DNA from: Butyrivibrio sp.
GTDB taxonomy: Bacteria > Bacillota > Clostridia > Lachnospirales > Lachnospiraceae
DNA: 38,524 nucleotides
Assembly (NCBI GenBank): GCA_017615275.1
Contig: JAGAAO010000020.1
Location: 1 to 38,524, forward strand
Reading direction: 5' to 3'
Shown here piece by piece: positions 6,504-13,809 of the stretch; position 1 is the first letter of the stretch; every line of letters begins with the position of its first letter. The position numbers were made by a program, and so were the translations under genes. The notes below the pieces were generated by a model that worked only from the letters and a program-made list of their open reading frames with translations, ran no database searches and was not told where the DNA came from.

Positions 6504-6564
6504 TAGCCTTCCGGAATGAGCTTAATTCCCTGCCCACTCCAAAAGGCTGTCTATTTGGTGCATA
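6504..6564 (-). repeat. Intergenic hairpin repeat, copy 3 (diverged)
   Basis: The core 6504-6549 matches copies 1 and 2 apart from a few changes (TAGCCTTCCGG for CAGCCTCGG, ACTCC for ACGCC). The flank CTATTTGGTGCATA is shared with copy 1, and the A-rich left flank with copy 2. It lies between the broken fic gene and the DUF134-NifX promoter. On the minus strand it ends in a CTTTTTATT tract. Confidence 0.7.
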
Positions 6565-6799
6565 GTCTATATTTACGCATTCATAAACGACTCTTTTTCA
6601 ATGCGTTCCAATTCTTGATTAAACCTTAATTATTCCATAGTATCATTTTCTGACAATATCTGCTGTAAGTTCTACCAAAAGCCCATGCTTAATTGTCCGT
6701 ACTTTAACGTATAAAAACAGCAACAAGGCAATTGCATATCTTTACTATTTTTCCAATATACTTTTTTATTGTAGTTTTATCATATACACTTATAAAATG
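6565..6799. other. Non-coding gap downstream of the broken fic gene
   Basis: About 235 bp with no credible gene on either strand. On the minus strand two short stretches look protein-like, one ending VELTADIVRK and one ending ELERIEKESFMNA, each closed by a stop and lacking a start. They may be decayed coding remnants, but I cannot name a family. No promoter or operator stands out. Confidence 0.4.
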
Positions 6800-6801
6800 A
6801 A

Positions 6802-6821
6802 AAAGCCGCTATCGCCGCTTT
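6802..6821 (-). terminator. Hairpin terminator at the end of the fic remnant
   Basis: AAAGC/GCTTT arms with a second GC/GC step around a TATC/GATA loop and one G-G mismatch. On the minus strand the arm runs into TTTTTCATTTT. The structure overlaps the fic stop codon at 6820-6822. Confidence 0.6.
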
Positions 6822-7268
6822 AACATTGTTTCTCCTTTTTGAAAGCATCATATACAATCTTGTACAAATACTCTTTTTTTCTGAAATCGCTTCCGTCAGC
6901 AAAATATGCATTATATGCCACCAATGCAGTACGAACATATCCCGCATTACCTTCAAAAAGCTTTCTGTTTATAGTCATTCCTTGCTCATCAATAAACTGA
7001 CAGCAGAATGTAACCGTTGTTCGGGTATTTCCTTCTCTAAAAGGATGAATTTTCCATAATGCAGCCAACGACTCGCAAAACTGATTTGCAAGCTCTGACG
7101 TGTCCATAGATTTCCAATCCTTTTCTCTCATATCCCTCAAAACATGATGGATATCCGAAACTATATCAAAAGGATCAGAATATTCTACCGACTGACCGCC
7201 TAATACATCTTCCTCTTTGTAGATTGCAATCGTTCTTGGGCATCCTCATATAAATAAGGATCACGCAT
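6820..7268 (-). pseudogene. fic-family AMP-transferase gene with internal deletion and frameshift
   Basis: The C-terminal part is a Fic domain with the catalytic motif HPFREGNTRT, preceded in the same frame by PRTIAIYKEEDVLGGQSVEY and SDPFDI and followed by VRTALVAYNAYFADGSDF. At the 5' end an ATG at 7268 gives MRDPYLYED, the usual N-terminus of this Fic subgroup, but in a different frame that soon stops. Between these two parts the family normally has about 60 more residues, including the helix that precedes the Fic core. A frame-breaking deletion near 7240 explains both features. The longest intact frame (from 7140) keeps the HxFxEGN motif, but it lacks the N-terminal part and is probably not expressed as a working enzyme. 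Fic enzymes transfer AMP to target proteins. Confidence 0.8.
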
Positions 7269-7358
7269 TAGTCGTCTCCTTCAACACCATTATCATATAA
7301 TGAATCACCATAATATTCCATTACTATAATTCCAGAATGCAAAGCTTGGTTCCAAGTG

Positions 7359-9974
7359 TTATCCACAACTTCCAAGTCTTTCGACAACCGTCTCCTTGGA
7401 AATATATTTGCAGATAACAGCGGGAATTGATATCGACAACAAGATAACAACAGGAACCGCAAGCACTATCGGAAGAATTGTATAGCTATGACTGTAGAAC
7501 CACATTTCTTCTCCCATGACACGAATAGGACCGGCTGCAAAAAGGACACTGATAATAACTCCGAAGATAAGGGCCAAAACACCGTATATTGCCCCCTCAA
7601 GGCATATACTTTTTCTGCATGTCCTCTTCGTCATCCCAACAGCTTCGAGCATTGTAAGCTCACGCTTTCTGGAAAGCACTGATGTTGCAAGTGTATTGAT
7701 AAGATTGAGTATTCCTATAAGCGCAAGTATTGTCGTCAGGAGAATTCCCACTACATTGAACATACCTGTAAGTTCGCGGAATTCTCTTTTGTAAACGGCT
7801 CTTGATGAATATGTAAGATCCGGCTCCACATTCTCCGTATAATCTTTCATCCACTTCTCGACTATTGGCTCCGCTTCATCCGTAGTATCTATCAATGTTC
7901 TCATAGGCGTGCGCTCTCCAAAGAAGTCCAAGAACTCATCGGAAGGAAGAACATATCCCGCATCCAAATCCACATAAGAATGAATTCGTATCGAATACGG
8001 TATATCAACAGTCGCCATAACCTCGTATTCCCGCACTTCTCCGTCATTATTATTGACCGCCATTGTCTCACCCGGAAGAAAGTAAGCGTATGATCTCTCA
8101 TTTTCGGAATCATGCTCGTTTACGATTATGTATTTCCCGGTCTTAAATTTATCGGCGTCATAATTCCCTTTTAATATCTTGAGATTGCGGATCGCATAAT
8201 CATCCATACCATAAACTTTGGTAAGCATTTTTGTATTGTTTTCACCAAATTCACTCAAATGTTCGACATACATATTGCGGAGCATGGTATCGACTCCATC
8301 ATTATCAACAAGTCTCTCCCTATACCTTGCATAATCTCTTTCATTTAATTTCTGAAATACTTCTCCAACGGAGTAAACATTTCCAATCTCCGTTACTCCT
8401 TCTATCTTCTTGATCTCTTGCAAAAAAGACTCCGTGACGCCGTCATAAGCATTTGTCATAAGCATTGCAACATTATCGGTTCCCGCATCCGAAACCGAAA
8501 AATCAGTTTTTACAAATTGTTCTATATATTTGTTCTCATCAAATCCGCTTACCAATATATATGTACTGTTAAGAACAACCAATGAAAGCGACAGTGAAAG
8601 TACAACCATAACAAGCCTCTTTGGTACCCTGAGAACATTCCTTATTGCAAAAGAGATTGGTGTAAACTTACCTGCTTTGCCGCTTTTTCTTTTCCAAGAA
8701 TTATCCGTCTCCGTGTATCTGAGTGCCTCCATTGGCATAACACGTGAAGCAAGTTTCATCGCCTTTCCGATTGATATCCTGACAGTAATATAAGAAAACA
8801 GCGCAGAAAACAGATATATCCATATATCGAAATGAATCTTTGTATCCACGCTTTCCGCAAAAACTCCATTTCTCATGATCACGGGAAAAATCATGTTTCC
8901 TACAACAGAACCGCCTATAATCCCCGCGCAGATTCCGGGAATCGAATGATACACAGCCTGTTTCTTTACTATCTTTCTAAGCTGAGCACTGCTTGTTCCA
9001 ACAGTCTTAAGAAGCCCATAGCTTCTGGTATCAGAATAGACATTTATGCGATACACATTACTTATGATCAGGTATCCGGAAAGGAATATAGTCATGAGTA
9101 AAAAAACTATTATGCCAATTCCGGTAAGATCAAAACTTCCTCCGACCTTCCCCCAATTTATTCCTGTATATACATCATCCGGAAGATTGTTTCTTTCAAT
9201 AACCCTGTCAAGCTGGGCACTTACATCTAAAGGGATATAGAAATCAATATCCGCATTGATCCTTCCGAAATAATCATCAACTCCCCTTCCAGACTCTGTG
9301 CTGTAAAAAGAATATTCAGGCGTAGGCGCATTTTTTTCCTGAAACACTTTGGAAACAAGCACCGTCTGCGCCATAGAAACTTTGTCTCCCGTGAAAATTC
9401 CCGATATGACAAATTCGTGCTCGTATTCACCGCCCCTTCCGTTAATCTTAAGAAAAAACTTCCCTCCCAGAAGTTTCTTGTAATCATCTTTAGTATCAGC
9501 TTTAAATCCCAACGCTTTAAGCACTATGCTGCTTACAACCGCCTCGTTTTCTTCCTTCGGAAGATTGCCGACTTCGGGGTAACAAAAGCTCTCTTTGGCG
9601 CTCTTCTCATCGCAATAATTTATTTCGGTAGGCGTTTTTATAAGTTCGTGATTCATGGCTTCTCCAACCATAATCCGCGCATACACTTCTTTTAACTTCT
9701 TATCCGATGTAAGCTTTTCGTATTCTTCCTCGTTCAGATATTTCAAACCTGCATCTGCAGTTCCTCCCGCTTGTCTTGCGTTGGATTCACCTATTTTCGA
9801 AACAAGACCTACTGTCACCTCAAAAAAAGCCGTAAACATAAATGCACACAGGAAAATAGAAATAGCCGCAACTATACTGATTCCTCTGTTTGCCTTAACG
9901 GTTCTATAAGCAATGTTTCGGATTACTTTCTTGTTATTTACTTTGGGCCCGGGGATTCTTTTGTTCTCTCTCAT
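7359..9974 (-). CDS. ABC transporter permease, FtsX/MacB type with two repeats
   Basis: 871 residues. The first half has TM1 at about 32-54, a ~220-residue extracytoplasmic domain and three TMs at about 282-306, 338-362 and 384-404. The second half repeats this plan: TM at about 457-480, an external domain to about 735, then TMs near 742-766, 793-818 and 832-857. GLLKTVGTSSAQLRKIV and MLEAVGMTKRTCRKSI are the two FtsX cytoplasmic signature loops before a TM. The start codon overlaps the stop of the ATPase gene by 4 nt, so the two form one transporter. Together with the two-component system upstream it fits envelope or peptide-stress export. The C-terminus after VVERLGSCG is slightly unusual and abuts the fic remnant. 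Confidence 0.88.
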   Translation of the reverse strand: MRENKRIPGPKVNNKKVIRNIAYRTVKANRGISIVAAISIFLCAFMFTAFFEVTVGLVSKIGESNARQAGGTADAGLKYLNEEEYEKLTSDKKLKEVYARIMVGEAMNHELIKTPTEINYCDEKSAKESFCYPEVGNLPKEENEAVVSSIVLKALGFKADTKDDYKKLLGGKFFLKINGRGGEYEHEFVISGIFTGDKVSMAQTVLVSKVFQEKNAPTPEYSFYSTESGRGVDDYFGRINADIDFYIPLDVSAQLDRVIERNNLPDDVYTGINWGKVGGSFDLTGIGIIVFLLMTIFLSGYLIISNVYRINVYSDTRSYGLLKTVGTSSAQLRKIVKKQAVYHSIPGICAGIIGGSVVGNMIFPVIMRNGVFAESVDTKIHFDIWIYLFSALFSYITVRISIGKAMKLASRVMPMEALRYTETDNSWKRKSGKAGKFTPISFAIRNVLRVPKRLVMVVLSLSLSLVVLNSTYILVSGFDENKYIEQFVKTDFSVSDAGTDNVAMLMTNAYDGVTESFLQEIKKIEGVTEIGNVYSVGEVFQKLNERDYARYRERLVDNDGVDTMLRNMYVEHLSEFGENNTKMLTKVYGMDDYAIRNLKILKGNYDADKFKTGKYIIVNEHDSENERSYAYFLPGETMAVNNNDGEVREYEVMATVDIPYSIRIHSYVDLDAGYVLPSDEFLDFFGERTPMRTLIDTTDEAEPIVEKWMKDYTENVEPDLTYSSRAVYKREFRELTGMFNVVGILLTTILALIGILNLINTLATSVLSRKRELTMLEAVGMTKRTCRKSICLEGAIYGVLALIFGVIISVLFAAGPIRVMGEEMWFYSHSYTILPIVLAVPVVILLSISIPAVICKYISKETVVERLGSCG

Positions 9975-10651
9975 CGCTGCACCCCTTTCGCTACCACAAG
10001 ACCGTCTTCTATGCGGATGATACGATCAGCGGCTTGTGCAAGTTCCTCATTGTGCGTGATCATGACTATAGTCTGTCCGTAGCGCTCTCCCACAACTTTA
10101 AGAAGCCCCAATACATCCTGACTCGTTTTGGAATCAAGATTCCCCGTAGGCTCATCTGCAAGTATCACCTGAGGCGTTGCAACAAGCGCTCTTGCTATTG
10201 CCACTCTTTGCTGCTGACCGCCAGAAAGCTGATTGGGATAAGCATTTCTTTTTTCCGAAAGCCCCAGAGTCTCGATTATGCTGTCCACAAACTCACTGTC
10301 AGGCTCATTTCCGTCCAGCTCCACAGGAAGAACAATATTCTCATATACGGACAAAACGGGAACAAGGTTAAAAGCCTGAAAGACAAAGCCTATTTTCCTT
10401 CTCCTGAAAATCGTAAGCTCCTCATCCTTTAATTCAAAGATTTCCTTTCCGTCTATGAAAACCTTGCCGGATGTAGGTCTGTCCAAGCCTCCCACCATAT
10501 GAAGAAGCGTTGACTTGCCGCTTCCGGACGTACCGACGATTGCGACAAACTCTCCCTTTTCAACAGAGATATTTACGCCGCGTAAAGCTTCCACTTTGGC
10601 GTCGCCATCTCCGTATGTCTTCTTTAAATCCTCTACCCTCAAAATCTCCAT
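9971..10651 (-). CDS. ABC transporter ATP-binding protein (MacB/LolD-type)
   Basis: 226 residues from MEILRVEDLKKTYG. Walker A GTSGSGKST (about 41-49), Q-loop FQAFNLVP, signature LSGGQQQRVAIARAL, Walker B VILADEPTGNLDS and H-loop ITHNEE are all present, so it should be an active ATPase. This subgroup powers FtsX-type permeases. The ATG at 10651 has GGAGG 6 nt upstream; the longer frame starting at 10687 has no such support. The overlap with the permease gene (4 nt) fixes the pairing. It lies 121 bp downstream of the histidine-kinase gene. Confidence 0.93.
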   Translation of the reverse strand: MEILRVEDLKKTYGDGDAKVEALRGVNISVEKGEFVAIVGTSGSGKSTLLHMVGGLDRPTSGKVFIDGKEIFELKDEELTIFRRRKIGFVFQAFNLVPVLSVYENIVLPVELDGNEPDSEFVDSIIETLGLSEKRNAYPNQLSGGQQQRVAIARALVATPQVILADEPTGNLDSKTSQDVLGLLKVVGERYGQTIVMITHNEELAQAADRIIRIEDGLVVAKGVQR

Positions 10652-10772
10652 TTCATTCCTCCAATAAAATAGATCTGTAAAAAACATTTCGCTCTTTACA
10701 GATCATTATCACACACAATTCTTTCGAGAATCTTTCAAACGCAAGATTAGATTCTTACACTTTTGACATATT
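10652..10772 (-). promoter_or_regulatory. Gap between the kinase and transporter genes, with inverted repeats
   Basis: Between the two genes lie two inverted repeats: AATCTT-8 nt-AAGATT, and ATTCT-TTCG-AGAAT. On the minus strand they are followed by TGTGATAAT, which could be an extended -10 box. This may be a second promoter letting the transporter be induced apart from the kinase. No strong -35 is seen, so read-through from the operon may also supply transcription. Confidence 0.35.
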
Positions 10773-11675
10773 TCAGTTCCTTGGAAGGAAAACAGAGAAT
10801 GTCGTTCCCTTTCCCATCTCGGAACAAAGCTTTATATAGCCTCCCTCACCGGAAACTATCTCTCTTGCAAGGTGAAGTCCTATTCCGACTCCCTCTTCGT
10901 TCTTAACCGCCTTGCCTCTATAGAAACGCTTAAACACTTCCGTGTGCTCTTCCTCAGGAATTCCTATCCCGGTGTCTGTAACATCAATGCGGGTAAACAT
11001 CTCATATTCTGAAGCTCTTACTGTAACACTGCCCTCATAGGTATATTTTATGGCATTGTCGATAATATTTACGAGCGCTTCAGAAGTCCACTTCTCATCT
11101 ATGACAGCTTCGGATAAGGTATCTTCATACTTAAGATCAATTTCCTTTTTCTCTGCCTTTTCCCTCAGCTGCTTACATACGTTCGCGATAAGAGGTCCAA
11201 TCTTTGTATTTACAGGCGTAAGCTCCAAAATCCCGTTTTCAAGCCTTGATAGTTTTACCAGACTGTCTATGAGAAACCTCAACTTCTCTGCCTGAGAATG
11301 AATCGCCTTAACGTTTACCTCCGCATCCTCAGAAATTTCCATACCTTCCAACAGCTCACTGTATAGAATAAGATTTGCGATCGGCGTCTTGGTCTGATGA
11401 GAAATATCGGAAATCAGAGATTTTATCTTATCCCTCTCATCCTTAACATTTTGTGCCGATATGGCGGATCTTGATATGAAATCCCCAAGCTCCGATTCAA
11501 GTTTGGACAATCGTCCCTCGTCAAAATGCTCCGCTGTGATGCCGTCTTTCATCGTCATCGCAAGCATTTTTTCAATATTGTTCAAAATCTCTTTTACCTT
11601 AAGTCTGTCATAGATAACTACCGCAGTCGCTGACAGTATCGCAATAACACCTAACCCCAAAAAGATCTTATCCAT
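10773..11675 (-). CDS. Sensor histidine kinase with one membrane segment
   Basis: 300 residues. A single TM at 4-22 is followed directly by a cytoplasmic helix and the HisKA domain, with phospho-acceptor His93 in ISHQTKTP. N box NIIDNAIKYT, G1 DTGIGI, F region FKRFYRG and G2 GVGIGLHLA are complete. There is no extracytoplasmic sensor domain, so the signal may come through the membrane or a partner, perhaps the FtsX permease encoded downstream, as BceS senses through BceAB. The ATG overlaps the end of the response-regulator gene by 8 nt. The cognate regulator is therefore certain by position. Confidence 0.9.
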   Translation of the reverse strand: MDKIFLGLGVIAILSATAVVIYDRLKVKEILNNIEKMLAMTMKDGITAEHFDEGRLSKLESELGDFISRSAISAQNVKDERDKIKSLISDISHQTKTPIANLILYSELLEGMEISEDAEVNVKAIHSQAEKLRFLIDSLVKLSRLENGILELTPVNTKIGPLIANVCKQLREKAEKKEIDLKYEDTLSEAVIDEKWTSEALVNIIDNAIKYTYEGSVTVRASEYEMFTRIDVTDTGIGIPEEEHTEVFKRFYRGKAVKNEEGVGIGLHLAREIVSGEGGYIKLCSEMGKGTTFSVFLPRN

Positions 11676-12345
11676 TTTGTTTTACCCAGCTGTAACCAAG
11701 TCCATATACAGTCTTTATCTTATCCTGCGCAGAGAGCTTGTCTCTAAGCCTTTTTACAGTAACTGACAATGCATTCTCATCAACGTATTCCGCTCCGTCC
11801 GACCATAGTCTGTCTATAAGTTTCTCTCTTTTAACGGTTATTCCCGCATTGTCTGTAAGCACATTCAAAAGCTTCTGCTCGGTTTTGGACAGTTCAACAT
11901 TTATTCCGCCTGCAGAAAAAGTCATATTCCTAAAATCAAAAACAAAATCGCCGTCCTTAAACTCACTACCACCGTTATAAACTTGAAGTTTTCTAAGCTG
12001 CGTGTTTACTCTTGCCCTAAGAACCGCAAGTGAAAAGGGCTTGGTAATATAATCGTCGGCTCCCTGTTCAAGCCCCAAAACAATATCTGTATCCGTGTCA
12101 TTTGCGGTAAGCAAAATAACAGGCATCTTAGAATCTTTATCCTTTATCTCTTTTAACAGATTAAGTCCGCTTCCATCCGGAAGATTAATATCAAGAAGGA
12201 CAAAAGAAACGCTTCCAAGCTCAAGCTGCTGCCTCGCTTCAAAAATACTTTCGCAGGAAACAATCTGTCTGCTCTCTTCTTTAAGCGCCTTGCAAAGTCC
12301 CATGTTTAATGTTGTATCATCCTCTACGATCAAAATCTGTTCCAT
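11668..12345 (-). CDS. OmpR/PhoB-family response regulator
   Basis: 225 residues from MEQILIVEDD. The receiver domain (1-115) has the acidic pair Asp9/Asp10, phospho-acceptor Asp52 in LLDINLPDG, Thr in LLTANDT and Lys in ITKPFSL. The C-terminal winged helix (about 130-222) ends VKRLRDKL and KTVYGLGYSWV, as in OmpR proteins. I chose the ATG at 12345, one base after the CapA stop (TGACATG), with GAGG about 9 nt upstream, over a longer open frame. OmpR-type proteins bind direct repeats about one turn apart; such repeats occur upstream of the operon at 16096-16121. Confidence 0.93.
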   Translation of the reverse strand: MEQILIVEDDTTLNMGLCKALKEESRQIVSCESIFEARQQLELGSVSFVLLDINLPDGSGLNLLKEIKDKDSKMPVILLTANDTDTDIVLGLEQGADDYITKPFSLAVLRARVNTQLRKLQVYNGGSEFKDGDFVFDFRNMTFSAGGINVELSKTEQKLLNVLTDNAGITVKREKLIDRLWSDGAEYVDENALSVTVKRLRDKLSAQDKIKTVYGLGYSWVKQNG

Positions 12346-12346
12346 G

Positions 12347-13807
12347 TCAGTCGTCCTCAACAAGTCCTTTCCAGTATGCTTCAACTTCTTTTATCTCACA
12401 TCCAGTGATCTTGGCTCCATCAAATGAGTGGGAGATGGTTAGCACCGCCTCTGCTCCCGTGCGGGTTTCGGCGCGCTGTCCCTGATCTGCGCGGAAATTC
12501 CCGAGGGAGTAAAAGACATTCATAACGCCGCCGTCAGGTCTTTGCACCGTTTCTAAAGACTGCACTACATGCGGATGTGTCCCTATAACAGCGTCTACTC
12601 CGCCCTGTGCCATAAGTTCAGCCATGTGCCTTTGATACTCGTTTGGCTCAGTCTCGTACTCGTTGCCCCAGTGCACAAATACTATCGATATATCCGCTTC
12701 ATCGCGGCAACTCTTAAGTTCTTCCACAAAGGCGTCCTCTTCGTCCTGTCCTTCCGGAAGAAAGTGAATCATGTTCGGATACTTGTCCCTAGGATCGCCG
12801 TTATTGGTTCCGTAAGTATAGTTAAAAAGCGCTATACTGATGCCGTTCTTATTTACGATCTCGTACGGTTTGTATGATGTGTCGCTGCTCTTTTGGATAC
12901 CAACGCATGTTATTCCTGCGCCGTTATAGAAATCAAGTGTAGTATCTATTCCTTTCGTTCCTCTGTCAAGAGCGTGATTGCCCGCGCAGGATACAACGTC
13001 AAAGCCTGCGTCTGCTATAGCCTCACCGACTGCAACAGGCGTTCCGAATGAAGGATATCCTCCATACATAGCCTTGTCACCGACAAGAAGCGACTCCTGC
13101 TGAAGCGCCGCGATGTCCGCTTGTTGTATTTCTTTTTTTACATCATTATACAGAAAATCATAGCTTCCGTTCTCATGCGCATCCGCGTATTCCATAATCG
13201 CGTCGTGAATTATATTGTCACCGAAAGCAATGAACTCCACTTCCGACTTAACCTCCGCAAGTCCAAACCCCTGCCACGACCAGATCTTACAGCCGCCTTC
13301 CAAGTCTTCGGTAAGAAGGAATTTCGGATTATCCTCCATGATCTTCATTCTTCCTAGCTCGTAGCCGATATCCGACGCGCACCACTTCTGGCGCATCTTG
13401 CCGTCCTTACCGATGTTGTAGATGAAGATATGCTGACTTAGGTCCGTCTCTTCCTCGGATACCCAGAAAGGCTTGCTCCTGCCGTATCTGCCTTTTTTCC
13501 AGAGTAAAAAAATAATATCCTGCCTGCCGTCACTGTCAAGATCCGCAGTTGTCACATCCTGAACATAATAGTCCTTTTCAGTCTCAAACAGGATTTCTCC
13601 GTCGTTTTGTTTTACGGAGACGTGCTTATTTTTTAGCTCTAAAAGTTCTCCTCCCGAAAGCGTTATCTCTTTTTCATTCCAGATAAGCCCAGCGGGAAGC
13701 GTCTTTACAGACATCGGAATGCAACAAAAGACCACTGCTGCCATAATAAGCAGCAGTAGTCCCATAATTTCAAAAAAAGATTTAAGTGCATCAAAAATCT
13801 TTGTCAT
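12347..13807 (-). CDS. CapA-family metallophosphatase-like protein, membrane-anchored
   Basis: 486 residues. An N-terminal TM (about 9-31) is followed by a segment with VTTADLDSDGRQDIIF, an FG-GAP/VCBS-like calcium loop (about 85-105). From about 185 comes a PGA_cap/CapA domain with the metal-binding motifs FGDNIIH, CAGNHALDRG, VHWGNEY and GTHPHVVQS. CapA proteins are needed for poly-gamma-glutamate or other surface polymers in some Bacilli, but many members have other, unknown roles. The domain should face outside the membrane. It starts 2 bp after the DUF3160 gene with no strong ribosome site of its own, so it is probably coupled. It sits directly before the two-component genes. Confidence 0.85.
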   Translation of the reverse strand: MTKIFDALKSFFEIMGLLLLIMAAVVFCCIPMSVKTLPAGLIWNEKEITLSGGELLELKNKHVSVKQNDGEILFETEKDYYVQDVTTADLDSDGRQDIIFLLWKKGRYGRSKPFWVSEEETDLSQHIFIYNIGKDGKMRQKWCASDIGYELGRMKIMEDNPKFLLTEDLEGGCKIWSWQGFGLAEVKSEVEFIAFGDNIIHDAIMEYADAHENGSYDFLYNDVKKEIQQADIAALQQESLLVGDKAMYGGYPSFGTPVAVGEAIADAGFDVVSCAGNHALDRGTKGIDTTLDFYNGAGITCVGIQKSSDTSYKPYEIVNKNGISIALFNYTYGTNNGDPRDKYPNMIHFLPEGQDEEDAFVEELKSCRDEADISIVFVHWGNEYETEPNEYQRHMAELMAQGGVDAVIGTHPHVVQSLETVQRPDGGVMNVFYSLGNFRADQGQRAETRTGAEAVLTISHSFDGAKITGCEIKEVEAYWKGLVEDD

Positions 13808-13809
13808 TA

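Noticed and set aside
3335-6564. CRISPR array from the three repeats
   Set aside because: Copies are about 0.8 and 2.3 kb apart with genes between; no spacers and no cas genes.
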